A DNA stretch of 48,422 nt from Pseudonocardia ammonioxydans (GCF_900115005.1 NZ_FOUY01000043.1:1-48422), one strand, 5' to 3'; shown: positions 1-8,700, numbered from the stretch's first letter. Made by a program: numbers and translations. Notes: generated by a model from the letters alone, not told the origin.

Positions 1-117
1 GAACGTGCGGGTCTGTTTGACCCGCCTACGGCCGTCCGGGTTCGGTGTGCGGACGCACGCGACCACCTCGTCCTTACCGATGTCGATACCTGCGCACCGC
101 TCGATCAGCGTGTCCAT
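1..117 (-). CDS. IS110-family transposase, N-terminal fragment (runs off window)
   Basis: The minus strand reads M-D-T-L-I-E-R-C-A-G-I-D-I-G-K-D-E-V-V-A-C-V-R, the typical opening of an IS110-family DEDD recombinase. The aspartate of GIDIGKDE is the first acidic residue of the RuvC-like DEDD site. The ATG at 117 is preceded by a strong GAGGAGG site. Only 39 codons are inside the window, so the catalytic core and the C-terminal Tnp20 serine domain cannot be checked and I cannot say whether the element is intact. It lies directly beyond the nitrile hydratase operon, which may have been cut short or carried by it. Family assignment rests on the N-terminal motif only, but the pattern is distinctive. 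Confidence 0.8.
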   Translation of the reverse strand, partial: MDTLIERCAGIDIGKDEVVACVRTPNPDGRRRVKQTRTF

Positions 118-355
118 CCGTGGCCTCCTCGCCCCGCTCCCGGACAGGGGTGGGGCCGGCGGGGCCGACCGATCAACGACGCTGTAAGGCGTGCACGAGA
201 CAACAATTCGAGGTGCCGGGAAGGCCCCTGGCATCAGTCTCTGACACAGGCTCTCGCGCACCAAGCAAGAACGAGCTCAGCCGACCCCGCACCGATTCTC
301 ATCCTTCAAGGCGGCCAGCGGTAGCGGCCATGGGGTCTCTGACCGCGATAACCAC
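118..355 (-). mobile_element. Probable upstream (left) non-coding end of the IS110 element
   Basis: There is no plausible gene between the transposase start and the stop of the nitrile hydratase accessory gene. IS110-family elements carry a non-coding end next to the recombinase gene that, in the IS110 subgroup, is transcribed into the bridge RNA (established for IS621). The exact element boundary is not visible because IS110 elements lack clear terminal inverted repeats. A 9-bp direct repeat, GTCTCTGAC, occurs at 237-245 and 335-343 and one copy could mark a boundary. That is weak evidence. Confidence 0.4.
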
Positions 356-670
356 TCACGGGTGGCGGAGCCGCTGCGGGTCGGCGTCGAGGGTGACCGG
401 CGAGCCGTGCGGGGTGGCCGCGGCGGCCCGCCGCCAGGCTGCGGTGCGCTCGTCGAGCGAGCCGGGGTTGGTGAGGCCGTGCTCGGCGAGCAGCTGCTCC
501 AGCGCGGCGAGCCAGGCGTCCCAGTAGTCGTGGCCGGACTCGAGCTCACCGCCCAGCGCCACGGCGAAGTCGCGCCGGTCCAGCACCCCGCGGTCCTGCA
601 GCGCCACCGCCAGCGCGAACGCGCTCGCCTGCCACGGCTCGTCGAACACCGGACCCTCAGGCGTGCTCAA
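356..670 (-). CDS. Nitrile hydratase accessory (activator) protein
   Basis: 104-residue protein resembling the N-terminal half of nitrile hydratase beta subunits, the family used as a metallochaperone/activator for cobalt-type enzymes (P14K/NhlE type). Recognisable stretches are FDEPWQASAFALAVALQ near the N-terminus and DYWDAWLAALEQLL in the middle. Those proteins load cobalt into the alpha subunit, and that role is inferred here from family and position. The start chosen is TTG at 670, inside the 3' end of the beta gene, giving a 14-base overlap and probable translational coupling. GTG at 649 is the alternative. It is the third gene of a beta-coupled operon and the last before the IS110 end. 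Confidence 0.82.
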   Translation of the reverse strand: MSTPEGPVFDEPWQASAFALAVALQDRGVLDRRDFAVALGGELESGHDYWDAWLAALEQLLAEHGLTNPGSLDERTAAWRRAAAATPHGSPVTLDADPQRLRHP

Positions 671-1331
671 GGTAGCTCTCCCAGGCGTCGACGGAGATCG
701 TCGTCGTCGGCTCCGCGTCCGGGCCCCACAGCTCCGCGCCGGTGAACACCACGGTGTAGAGCTGTTCGGGCGCCTCGCCGTTGCCGTGCGCGCGGGAGTC
801 GGGCAGCACGTGCGCCCCGCGCCGCGACTCGACCACGCCACAGCGGCCGCGGACGTAGCGGGGCAGGCGGGTGTGCCCGCGCGGGTGCACCACCCGGGCC
901 CGGACCCGGTCGCCCGGCCCGAACCGCGGCGGCGCCGGTTCCGGGCGCCCGGTCGGGGCGCCGGTCGCCAGCACCTCGGCGGCCGCCGCCGCGTCCAGCG
1001 GCTCCGGGGCCGGGGCCCCGGACCGCAGCGAGCGGCCCGCGGCGAGCTCGTCGGCGCCGACGAGACCGTGCGCGACCAGCAGGTTCTCGGTCGCCGCGAG
1101 CCAGATCTCGTAGTAGGTCAGGCTCAGGTACAGCGGCGGTGGCAGCGATTCGCGGGCGTGCCGGGACTCGTCGATCGACCACCCGCCCGGCCGCGCCGCG
1201 GCCAGGGTCAGGGCGAGCACGAGCGGCTCCCAGCCGGCGTGGAACCGCACGTCCTCCGGTTCCGGCTCCCCGCCGTCGCCGAGCACGGGGCCGAACCCCA
1301 TCGCGCCGCCGAGGTCGTGCGCGCCGTTCAC
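657..1331 (-). CDS. nthB: Nitrile hydratase beta subunit
   Basis: 224-residue beta subunit of nitrile hydratase, which hydrates nitriles to amides as an alpha2beta2 enzyme. The N-terminus N-G-A-H-D-L-G-G-x-x-G-F-G-P-V is the classic beta-subunit signature. The C-terminal part contains F-x-x-G-D-R-V-R-A and R-G-H-T-R-L-P-R-Y-V-R-G, the conserved SH3-like barrel that packs on alpha. The GTG start shares four bases (GTGA) with the alpha stop codon, indicating coupled translation. The middle is Ala/Pro-rich and slightly compressed, but the size is close to family norm. The order alpha-beta-accessory is the usual one for cobalt enzymes. Confidence 0.93.
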   Translation of the reverse strand: MNGAHDLGGAMGFGPVLGDGGEPEPEDVRFHAGWEPLVLALTLAAARPGGWSIDESRHARESLPPPLYLSLTYYEIWLAATENLLVAHGLVGADELAAGRSLRSGAPAPEPLDAAAAAEVLATGAPTGRPEPAPPRFGPGDRVRARVVHPRGHTRLPRYVRGRCGVVESRRGAHVLPDSRAHGNGEAPEQLYTVVFTGAELWGPDAEPTTTISVDAWESYLEHA

Positions 1332-1909
1332 ACCGACACCAGCCGGGTGCCGATCATGGAGTCGCGCGACACGATCGCGGCGAGCGCGTCGGCCGGCCAG
1401 TCGTCGGTCCCGGCGGGCCGCTGCGGGACGACGAGGTAGCGCAGCTCGGAGGTGGAGTCGTGGACCCGGACGGCGACGTCGTCGTCGAGCACCGTCCCGA
1501 ACTCCGCGAGCACCGCGCGGGGCTCGAGCACCGCCCGCGACCGGTAGGCCGGTGACTTGTACCAGACCGGCGGCAGTCCGAGGACCGGCCACGGGTAGCA
1601 GGAGCACAGCGTGCAGACCACGAGGTGGTGCTCGCGTGCGGAGTTGAACACCGCCGCGAGGTGCTCACCGCCGCGACCGCCGTAGCCGAGCTCGGCGACC
1701 GCCGCGGTCGCGTCCGCCGCCAGCCGCTCGGCGTAGGCCGGGTCGGTCCAGGCCCGGGCGACGACGTGCGCGCCGTTGCGGGGGCCGACGCGGTGCTGGT
1801 ACGTCTCGATGATCTCGTCCAGCGCGGCCGGGTCGACGTAGCCCTTCTCGACCAGGATCGACTCCAGAGCCCGCACCCGCGCATCGACCGCCCGCATCTC
1901 CCCGCTCAC
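1328..1909 (-). CDS. nthA: Nitrile hydratase alpha subunit, cobalt type
   Basis: 193-residue metal-binding subunit. The claw motif C-T-L-C-S-C is at residues 99-104. Thr at the third position is characteristic of cobalt enzymes, while iron enzymes have Ser there. In known enzymes the second and third cysteines are oxidised to sulfinic and sulfenic acids. The following Y-P-W-P is also conserved. The product converts nitriles to amides in the cytoplasm. GTG at 1909 lies exactly 7 nt after a TAGCGT -10 hexamer, so the mRNA is probably leaderless and this start is preferred over the internal ATG four codons on. No cobalt transporter gene is visible, and one could lie left of the window. Confidence 0.95.
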   Translation of the reverse strand: MSGEMRAVDARVRALESILVEKGYVDPAALDEIIETYQHRVGPRNGAHVVARAWTDPAYAERLAADATAAVAELGYGGRGGEHLAAVFNSAREHHLVVCTLCSCYPWPVLGLPPVWYKSPAYRSRAVLEPRAVLAEFGTVLDDDVAVRVHDSTSELRYLVVPQRPAGTDDWPADALAAIVSRDSMIGTRLVSV

Positions 1910-1916
1910 CTGTCCG

Positions 1917-1945
1917 ACGCTAACGATTCGGTCATGGTGAGTCGA
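1917..1945 (-). promoter_or_regulatory. Leaderless-type promoter of the nitrile hydratase operon
   Basis: On the minus strand TCGACT (1940-1945), a 17-nt spacer and TAGCGT (1917-1922) match sigma-70 -35/-10 elements. The -10 ends 7 nt before the GTG of the alpha gene, so transcription should begin at or next to the start codon. Confidence 0.55.
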
Positions 1946-2017
1946 GGGTCACATCGGTGCCCGTCGGGTGGCGCCGGTGTGGCGCCGGCGGCCCTGGCAC
2001 GGCGACGGCACACATGT

Positions 2018-2036
2018 TTAGCTGAGGCTCACCTAC
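2018..2036 (+). promoter_or_regulatory. Iron box (IdeR/DmdR-type operator)
   Basis: The 19-bp sequence TTAGCTGAGGCTCACCTAC matches the actinobacterial iron-box consensus TTAGGTTAGGCTAACCTAA at 15 positions by my count. It lies about 65 bp upstream of the siderophore-interacting protein gene, where an iron-loaded DtxR-family repressor would be expected to bind. Confidence 0.75.
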
Positions 2037-2040
2037 ATAA

Positions 2041-2089
2041 TCGAGCCCTGTGTGGCCGGGCTCGATGTGATCGGGCTCTATGTGATCGA
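2041..2089 (+). repeat. Hairpin plus 15-bp tandem repeat in the leader of the siderophore gene
   Basis: TCGAGCCC (2041-2048) pairs perfectly with GGGCTCGA (2058-2065) over a 9-nt loop. The right arm begins a tandem duplication, GGGCTCGATGTGATC (2058-2072) and GGGCTCTATGTGATC (2073-2087), with one mismatch. The second copy can compete for the same left arm. The block sits between the iron box and the ribosome site GAGGAGG. Confidence 0.6.
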
Positions 2090-2101
2090 GGAGGCGACGC
2101 C

Positions 2102-2929
2102 GTGACCGCAGCGGTGACCGAGGAGCGGACCGACGTCCGGGTCGTGGGTCTGCAGCGTCTGTCCGAGACGTTCGTGCGGGCCGAGATCGAGGGCGACGCG
2201 CTCAGCCGGCTCGGCCTGCCCGGCGCGCCCGACGAGGCGTGCGTGTTCCACTTCCCGCTCACCGGTGGTGGCCGCGACGAGTACGGACGCTGGTACACCC
2301 TGCGCGAGATCAGCCCGTGCCGCACCCGGGCGTCGATCGACCTCGTCTGCCATCCCGGCGGGGTCGGCGCCGACTGGGCACGCCGGGCCCGGGTCGGCGA
2401 CGAGCTCGGCGTCTCCCGCTCGCACAGCTGGTTCCGGCGCCCGGCCGACGCCCGCTGGCAGATCCTGGTCGGCGACGCCGCCGTCGTCCCGGCACTGGCC
2501 CGGGTCGTGGCGGAGACCCCGCCCGGCATCGACACCGAGGTCGTGCTGGAGGTCGACGAGATCCCGGCCGACTTCCCGCGCGGCGGACGCCTGCGGCACG
2601 AGCCGGTCACCGGTGACACCAGCCGGCTCGCCGAGATCGTCGCCGGGCTGGAGCTGCCCGAGGGGCCCGGGTACATCTACGTCGGCGGGGAGGCCGCGGC
2701 GACCCGCGCCGCCCGCAAGCACCTGCGCCACGAGCGGAAGCTGCCCGCGTCGGCGTACGGGGTGCTCGGCTACTGGCGCCGCGACGCCGACACCTTCCGT
2801 CGCCGGTGGGCGGAGAACAAGGAGCGCTACGAGCGCGCCTACACCGACGCCGCGACGGCCGGCGCCGGCGACGAGGAACAGACGCTGGACCTCTACGAGG
2901 CGACCCTGGAGCGCGACGGGCTCCTCTGA
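2102..2929 (+). CDS. Siderophore-interacting protein (FAD-dependent ferric-siderophore reductase family)
   Basis: 275-residue member of the SIP/ViuB family, which uses FAD and NAD(P)H to reduce iron released from siderophores in the cytoplasm. The N-terminal FAD domain has R-W-Y-T-L-R (family R-x-Y-T/S motif). The C-terminal domain has Y-I-Y-V-G-G-E-A and then Y-G-V-L-G-Y-W-R, the characteristic SIP ending. GTG at 2102 follows a GAGGAGG ribosome site (about 2088-2094). An iron box upstream suggests repression when iron is plentiful. It is transcribed divergently from the nitrile hydratase operon and converges on the amidase with only about 10 bp between stop codons. No siderophore synthesis genes are in the window. 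Confidence 0.9.
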   Translation: MTAAVTEERTDVRVVGLQRLSETFVRAEIEGDALSRLGLPGAPDEACVFHFPLTGGGRDEYGRWYTLREISPCRTRASIDLVCHPGGVGADWARRARVGDELGVSRSHSWFRRPADARWQILVGDAAVVPALARVVAETPPGIDTEVVLEVDEIPADFPRGGRLRHEPVTGDTSRLAEIVAGLELPEGPGYIYVGGEAAATRAARKHLRHERKLPASAYGVLGYWRRDADTFRRRWAENKERYERAYTDAATAGAGDEEQTLDLYEATLERDGLL

Positions 2930-2949
2930 CCCCGGCCCCTCACCCGGGG
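2930..2949. terminator. Possible bidirectional hairpin between convergent genes
   Basis: CCCCGG (2930-2935) and CCGGGG (2944-2949) form a short GC stem across the junction of the convergent SIP and amidase genes. There is no T tract, so this is only a weak candidate. Confidence 0.25.
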
Positions 2950-4295
2950 GCGTGGGTCACCGTCTCCGCGAGCTCGAGCAGCAGCCGTTCGTCGGCGTCG
3001 TCGCCGACCCCGAGCAGCTGCACCCCGGCAGGCAGCCCCGGCCCGGCGACCGGGACGCTGAGGGCGGGCCACCCGGTCACGTTCGCCGGCAGGGCCGGTT
3101 CGAGCAGCGCCGCCGCGACGGTGCTGCGCTCGCCGGCCACGTCGACGAGCCGGGCACCGAGCGGCGTGGCGCGGACCCGGGTGGCCGGGGTCAGCACCGC
3201 GTCGAACCCGGCGAGGTGCCCGGCCAGCCGGTCGGTGACCCGCCGCGCGGTGCGCAGGGCCGCGGCGTGCTCGTCCGGCGGCGCCCCGGCGAGCAGGGAC
3301 AACCCGGTCGCGGACTCGGGCTGGTAGTCCCCGGGCCGCTCGGCGAGCGTGGCGGCGTGCCGGGCGTGGGCCTCCGCCCCGAGGATCGGCATGTAGGCGG
3401 CGGCGATCTCGTCGATGCCCGGCGTGCCGACCTCGCGGACCTCGGCCCCGGCCGCCTCCAGCGCCGCCGCGGCGCGGTCCACCGCCGCGCGCACCGCCGG
3501 CTCGGCCGCCGTCCAGTAGGGATCGACCGCCAGCCCGACCCGGGCCCCGCGCGGGCCCCGGGGCCGTCCGGGGTCGCCGGCCAGCGCGGCCCGGGCCGCC
3601 AGCGCCGTGCCCGGGTCCGCCGCGAGCAGGCCCACGGTGTCCAGCGACGGTGCCAGCCGGACCGTCCCGGTGGCCGGGAGCACGCCCCGGGCCGGCTTGA
3701 GCCCGATCACCCCGCACAGCGCGGCCGGGATCCGCACGCTGCCGCCGGTGTCGGTGCCCAGCGCCAGCGGCAGGTACCCGGCGGCGACCGCGACCGCCGA
3801 CCCGGACGACGAGCCGCCCGCGATCCGCGTGGGGTCGTGCGGGTTGCGGGCCGGCCCCTCGGCGGCGACGTCGCCGGTGGGGCCGAGCCCGAACTCGTGC
3901 GTGTGCAGCTTGGCGACCACCACGGCCCCCGCCGCCCGCAACCGGGCGACGACCGGTGCGTCCCGGTCGGCGGGCGCGGCCCGCGCGCGCACCGCCGACC
4001 CGGCCCGGGTCGGCAGCCCGGCCACGTCGATGAGGTCCTTCACCCCCACCGCGACGCCGTGCAGCGGCCCGCGCGGTCCGGTGCGGCGCAGCTCGTCGCG
4101 CAGCGCGGCGGCGTCGCGCAGGGCACGGTCGGCATCGAGGGTCACCACCGCGCCGTAGGGGTCGCCGGCGAGCCGCTCGAGGGCCTCGGCGACGTGCTCG
4201 ACCGGGTCCTGCCGGGGCTCGACGCGAGCGGGCGCGGCCCCGGCGCGCACGGCGGCCCGCGGCTCGGCTCCTGGGGTGGATCGGGGCACGGCCAT
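2940..4295 (-). CDS. Amidase-signature family amidohydrolase
   Basis: 451-residue amidase-signature enzyme. The Ser-cisSer-Lys triad is visible: Lys in V-G-V-K-D-L-I-D, the cis-Ser in G-G-S-S-S-G-S-A, and the nucleophile in G-T-D-T-G-G-S-V-R-I-P-A. Such enzymes hydrolyse amides to acids and ammonia, so with the nearby nitrile hydratase this could complete nitrile breakdown. It is not in the same operon, being separated by the siderophore gene. ATG at 4295 lies 8 nt after TACGGT on the minus strand, suggesting a leaderless start. The first 20 residues are Pro/Arg/Ala-rich, so an internal GTG start is possible. GatA is less likely because no gatB/C neighbours are present. Confidence 0.88.
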   Translation of the reverse strand: MAVPRSTPGAEPRAAVRAGAAPARVEPRQDPVEHVAEALERLAGDPYGAVVTLDADRALRDAAALRDELRRTGPRGPLHGVAVGVKDLIDVAGLPTRAGSAVRARAAPADRDAPVVARLRAAGAVVVAKLHTHEFGLGPTGDVAAEGPARNPHDPTRIAGGSSSGSAVAVAAGYLPLALGTDTGGSVRIPAALCGVIGLKPARGVLPATGTVRLAPSLDTVGLLAADPGTALAARAALAGDPGRPRGPRGARVGLAVDPYWTAAEPAVRAAVDRAAAALEAAGAEVREVGTPGIDEIAAAYMPILGAEAHARHAATLAERPGDYQPESATGLSLLAGAPPDEHAAALRTARRVTDRLAGHLAGFDAVLTPATRVRATPLGARLVDVAGERSTVAAALLEPALPANVTGWPALSVPVAGPGLPAGVQLLGVGDDADERLLLELAETVTHAPG

Positions 4296-4670
4296 CGGCG
4301 CCGACCGTAGCCCGGAACCCCGGTCGGCCCCGCTCCGGTTTCCGGGCTCCGGCAACCGGGGCGCGCGGCTGGTGTGGCGGACGCGGCCTTGACGGCCCCG
4401 AGCGCCGGGTCGATGCTCGTGGTTCGGGACGAGCGAGTCCCGGAACGACCGAGCCCGCCGACCGGCCAGGAGCGGAGCGGGCCGGTCGTCCTGCACCGAC
4501 CCGGGAGGAGACCGGGCCCGGGGCGGGGACGCCGCCGTCCCCGCCGAGCACCCCTGCCGTGACGGCACCGGTGACGCCGTCCGACGCACGACGGCCGACA
4601 ATCCAGACAAGCCCAGCGGGCACGGCCGGGGGACACCCGTGTGCCCGCGAGAGAAGCATGGGGACGCACC
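4296..4670. other. Intergenic region with one strong hairpin
   Basis: I see no convincing gene in this stretch. The only clear structure is the hairpin at 4616-4648. The amidase -10 (TACGGT on the minus strand, 4304-4309) is at the left end. Confidence 0.5.
4616..4648 (+). repeat. Nested hairpin upstream of the pseudo-hydrolase gene
   Basis: GCGGGCAC (4616-4623) pairs with GTGCCCGC (4641-4648), and inside it CGGG (4627-4630) pairs with CCCG (4636-4639). It ends 22 nt before the GTG start and may be a 5' leader structure. Confidence 0.5.
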
Positions 4671-5612
4671 GTGTGGATCTACCGCAGCAGGACCGGCGAA
4701 TCCGCCGTCCGGTCCTGGTGTCAGCACCGCCTCGACGAGCGGCTCCCGGAGCACCGGCGTGAGGTCTGGCCCGGACCGGACGGCGCCGAGTACCACGCCG
4801 CGCACGTCGTCATCGCCGGTGAACAGCACGACCGGACCGTCGTGCTGCTGCCCGGACGGCACGCCAACGCCGCGACCCTGGCCGACCTGATCGCCGAGCT
4901 CGCCACCCGGCGCCGGGTGGTCGCCGTCGATCTCCCCGGTGAGCCGGGCCTGGCCTCGGGCGGGTGGCCCAACACCGACCGGATGCGGGACTACGGGGCG
5001 TGGATCGACACGCTGCTGGCCGACGTGGCCCGCCGGTCCCCGGGCGGGGTCACCGTCGTCGCGCACGAGTTCGGTGCCGCCGTGGCGCTGGCCGCGAACC
5101 CGGCCCCGCACCTGCGCGGGCTGCTGCTGCTCGGCCCGACCGGCGTCGTCCGGCGGGCCTGGACGCCGCGGGTGGCCGGTGCGCTGGCCGCCTGGCGGCT
5201 GGCCCGTGGCCGCTCCGGCTCGCAGCACCTGCTCAGCACGCTGGCCGCGCCGGGCTGGCAGCCCCCGGCCGAGCTGGTCGAATGGCTCGACCTGGTCGAC
5301 CGGCACGTGGCGATGAGCACCACGCCGCCGCCGCGGCCCGAGTGGGTCCCGCGCTGGCGCGGGGTGCCGTGCCTGATCGCGGTGGGCGAGCACGACCCGG
5401 TGCTCGGCGACGGGCGCCTGGACGCCGCGGTGCGCCGCATGCTCGGCGCCGAGGTCGCCACCGTGCCCGGCGCCGGCGCACTGGTGCCCTACGAATGTCC
5501 CGGGGCGGTGCCCGGCCTGCTGGACCGGCTCGAGAACGGCGGCGTCGCCGCCGGGGCCGGAGTAGGCGCCGGGACCGCGCCGGCGGTGGCGGCACGCCCG
5601 GCCGGCCGCTGA
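4671..5612 (+). CDS. Alpha/beta-hydrolase fold protein lacking the usual catalytic residues
   Basis: 313-residue alpha/beta-hydrolase fold protein. The fold is shown by VVLLPG near the N-terminus (oxyanion-hole strand), V-V-A-V-D-L-P-G-E-P-G-L, the nucleophile-elbow strand VTVVAHEFGAAVAL and the acid strand V-G-E-H-D-P-V-L-G. The elbow reads A-H-E-F-G, so the normal Ser is Glu (about residue 133). The usual PGAGH near the end is P-G-A-G-A-L-V-P-Y, so the catalytic His is missing (about residue 270), while the Asp (about 242) remains. It is therefore probably non-catalytic or has changed chemistry. The start chosen is GTG 4671 (V-W-I-Y-R-S), with GTG 4641 the alternative. The C-terminal 30 residues are low-complexity Ala/Gly. 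It stands alone before mfd. Confidence 0.8.
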   Translation: MWIYRSRTGESAVRSWCQHRLDERLPEHRREVWPGPDGAEYHAAHVVIAGEQHDRTVVLLPGRHANAATLADLIAELATRRRVVAVDLPGEPGLASGGWPNTDRMRDYGAWIDTLLADVARRSPGGVTVVAHEFGAAVALAANPAPHLRGLLLLGPTGVVRRAWTPRVAGALAAWRLARGRSGSQHLLSTLAAPGWQPPAELVEWLDLVDRHVAMSTTPPPRPEWVPRWRGVPCLIAVGEHDPVLGDGRLDAAVRRMLGAEVATVPGAGALVPYECPGAVPGLLDRLENGGVAAGAGVGAGTAPAVAARPAGR

Positions 5613-5646
5613 CCCCGGCGGTACGCACCGCCCCGTGACGGGGTGC

Positions 5647-5678
5647 GGGTCCTCCCGGCCACCAGGTCGGGAGGACCC
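5647..5678 (+). terminator. Hairpin terminator before mfd
   Basis: GGGTCCTCCCG (5647-5657) and CGGGAGGACCC (5668-5678) form a perfect 11-bp stem with a 10-nt loop, 35 nt after the upstream stop codon. No T tract follows, which is usual in this GC-rich context. Confidence 0.6.
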
Positions 5679-5694
5679 GGCCGGAGCAGCGGCG

Positions 5695-5700
5695 TATCGT
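5695..5700 (+). promoter_or_regulatory. Candidate -10 element of mfd
   Basis: TATCGT follows the terminator hairpin and would start a transcript about 78 nt before the mfd GTG. I see no clear -35, so support is modest. Confidence 0.35.
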
Positions 5701-5784
5701 CGGGGAGGACTCCCCGTCCCGTGCCCGGGCCGGGGCCTGTCCCGTGCTCCAGCACCAGCCCCGTCCCGAGGAGTCCGCGCCACC

Positions 5785-8700
5785 GTGGCCATCCTGTCCG
5801 GTCTGCTCACCTCCGCCCTGTCCGATCCCGGCCTCCGTGCCGCGGTCGACGCCGCCCGCTCGGCCGAGACGCGCACCGGCGAGACCCCGGCCGTGCAGGT
5901 CGAGGGCCCGGCCGCGCTGCGCCCGCTGCTCGCCGCCGGCCTGGCCGAGCACTCCTGCGTGCTCGCCGTGACCGCCACCGACCGGGAGGCCGAGGACCTC
6001 GCCGCCGCGGTGTCGGACCTGCTCGGCCACGGCGAGGCGCTCGACGCGGCCACCGACACCGTCGCCGACAGCGCGGGCGCCCCCGTCGTCGTGCTGCCGT
6101 CGTGGGAGACGCTGCCGCACGAGAAGCTCTCGCCGCGGCCGGACACCGTCGCCCGCCGGTTGACGATCTTCCACCGGCTCGCCGACGCCGCCACCGCGCC
6201 ACGGGTGGTCGTCACGGCCGCGCGGTCGCTGATCCAGCCGGTCGCCCCGGGCCTGGGCGCGCTCGCGCCGATCCGGCTGGCGGTCGGGACCGAGCACGAC
6301 TTCGAGCAGCTGCTCGAGCGGCTCGTCGAGCTCGCCTACTCCCGCGCCGAGATGGTCACCACCCGCGGCGAGTTCGCCGTGCGCGGCGGCATCCTCGACA
6401 TCTTCCCGCCGACCGCCGAGCACCCGGTGCGCATCGAGTTCTGGGGTGACGAGGTCTCCGAGCTCCGCGCGTTCTCGGTCGCCGACCAGCGTTCGGTCGG
6501 GGAGGTGGAGCAGGTCGTCGTCCCGCCGTGCCGGGAGCTGCTGCTCACCGCCCCGGTCCGGGAGCGGGCCGCGGCGCTGGCCGCCGAGCAGCCCGAGACC
6601 GCCGGGCTGGGCGGCAACCCGCTGCGGGAGCTGCTGGAGAAGCTGGCCGAGGGCATCCCCGACGAGGGGATGGAGTCGCTCATCCCGGCACTGGTGGGAG
6701 CCGAGATGCAGGTGCTCACCGATCTGCTGCCGGCCGGTTCGCGGGTGCTGGTCGCGGACCCGCAGCGGATCCGCACCCGCTGCGCGGACCTCGTCCGCAC
6801 CGGGCAGGAGTTCCTGGAGGCGTCCTGGCTGGCGACCGGGGCGGGCGGCGAGGCCCCGATCGACGTGTCCGGCTCGGCGTACCGCGGCCTCACCACGACC
6901 CTGGAGCACGCGACCGGCAGCGGCCGCCCGGTGGTGACGCTGTCGCCGCTGCTGTCCGGCTCCGACGAGGCGGTCGTCCCGGCCGTGCACGAGATCGAGC
7001 CCTACCGCGGGGACACCGACCGGGCCCTGACCGACCTGCGTGCGCACGTCGCCACCGGCGGCGCGGCGGTGCTGGTCCTGGCCGGGCAGGGCACCGCGGA
7101 CCGGTCGCTGGAGCAGCTGCGCGACGCCGAGGTGCCCGCGACCGCGGTACCGACGCTGGCCGACGCGCCGGAGAAGGGCGTCGTGACCGTCACCTGCGGA
7201 CGGCTGCTCAACGGGTTCTCCGCGACCGAGATCGGGGTGGTCCTGGTCTCCGAGGCGGACCTGACCGGGAGCCGGGCCGGGCTGGACGCCGCGCCGCGCA
7301 AGACCACCCCGCGCCGGCGCAACGCCGTCGACCTGGCGGCCCTGCAGCCGGGCGACTACGTCGTGCACAACCAGCACGGCATCGGGCGCTTCATCGAGAT
7401 GCGCGAGCGCACCGTCCAGGGCGCCACCCGCGAGTACCTGGTGCTGGAGTACGCCAGCTCCAAGCGCGGGCAGCCCGCCGACCGGCTGTTCGTCCCGACC
7501 GACGCGCTCGACGAGATCAGCCGCTACGTCGGCGGTGAGCAGCCCGCGGTCAACAAGCTGGGCGGCGCCGACTGGGCGAAGACCAAGGGCCGTGCCCGCA
7601 AGGCCGTCAAGGACATCGCGGCCGGGCTGGTGCAGCTCTACGCGGCCCGGCAGGCGTCGCCGGGGCACGCGTTCGGCGCCGACACCCCCTGGCAGCGCGA
7701 GCTCGAGGACGCCTTCCCCTACACCGAGACCCCGGACCAGCTCTCGGCGATCGACGAGGTCAAGAAGGACATGGAGCGGCCGGTCCCGATGGACCGGGTG
7801 ATCTCCGGCGACGTCGGCTTCGGCAAGACCGAGATCGCGGTGCGGGCCGCGTTCAAGGCCGTGCAGGACGGCAAGCAGGTCGCCGTGCTCGTCCCGACCA
7901 CGCTGCTGGCCACCCAGCACCTGACCACGTTCGCCGAGCGCATGCGGGCGTTCCCGGTGACCGTGCGCGGGCTTTCGCGGTTCACCGACGCGGCCGAGGC
8001 GCGCGAGACCCTCGACAAGCTCGCCGCGGGCGACGTCGACATCGTGGTCGGTACCCACCGGCTGTTGCAGGGCGGGGTGCGCTGGAAGGATCTCGGCCTG
8101 GTCGTCGTCGACGAGGAGCAGCGCTTCGGTGTCGAGCACAAGGAGCACATCACGGCGCTGCGCGCGCACGTCGACGTGCTGACCCTGTCGGCGACGCCGA
8201 TCCCGCGGACCCTGGAGATGAGCCTGGCCGGGATCCGGGAGATGTCGGCGATCACCACCCCGCCCGAGGACCGGCACCCGACGCTGACCTACGTCGGCGG
8301 CTACGACGACAAGCAGGTCGCCGCCGCCGTGCGGCGCGAGCTGCTGCGCGACGGCCAGGTCTTCTACGTGCACAACCGGGTCTCCTCGATCGACCGGGCC
8401 GCCAAGCACGTCCAGGACCTCGTCCCGGAGGCCCGGGTCGCCGTCGCGCACGGCCAGATGAACGAGGAACTCCTGGAACGCACGGTCAACGCGTTCTGGC
8501 ACCGCGAGTTCGACGTGCTGGTCTGCACCACGATCGTCGAGAACGGCCTGGACATCTCCAACGCCAACACGCTGATCGTCGAGCGCAGCGACACCCTCGG
8601 GCTCTCGCAGCTGCACCAGCTGCGCGGCCGGGTCGGGCGCGGCCGCGAGCGCGGGTACGCCTACTTCCTGTTCCCGCCCGAGCACCCGCTGACCGAGACC

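Noticed and set aside
4296..6215. N-terminal extension of the amidase over the hydrolase and mfd genes
   Set aside because: The extension is antisense to two recognisable genes, and ATG 4295 lies 8 nt after a -10 hexamer.
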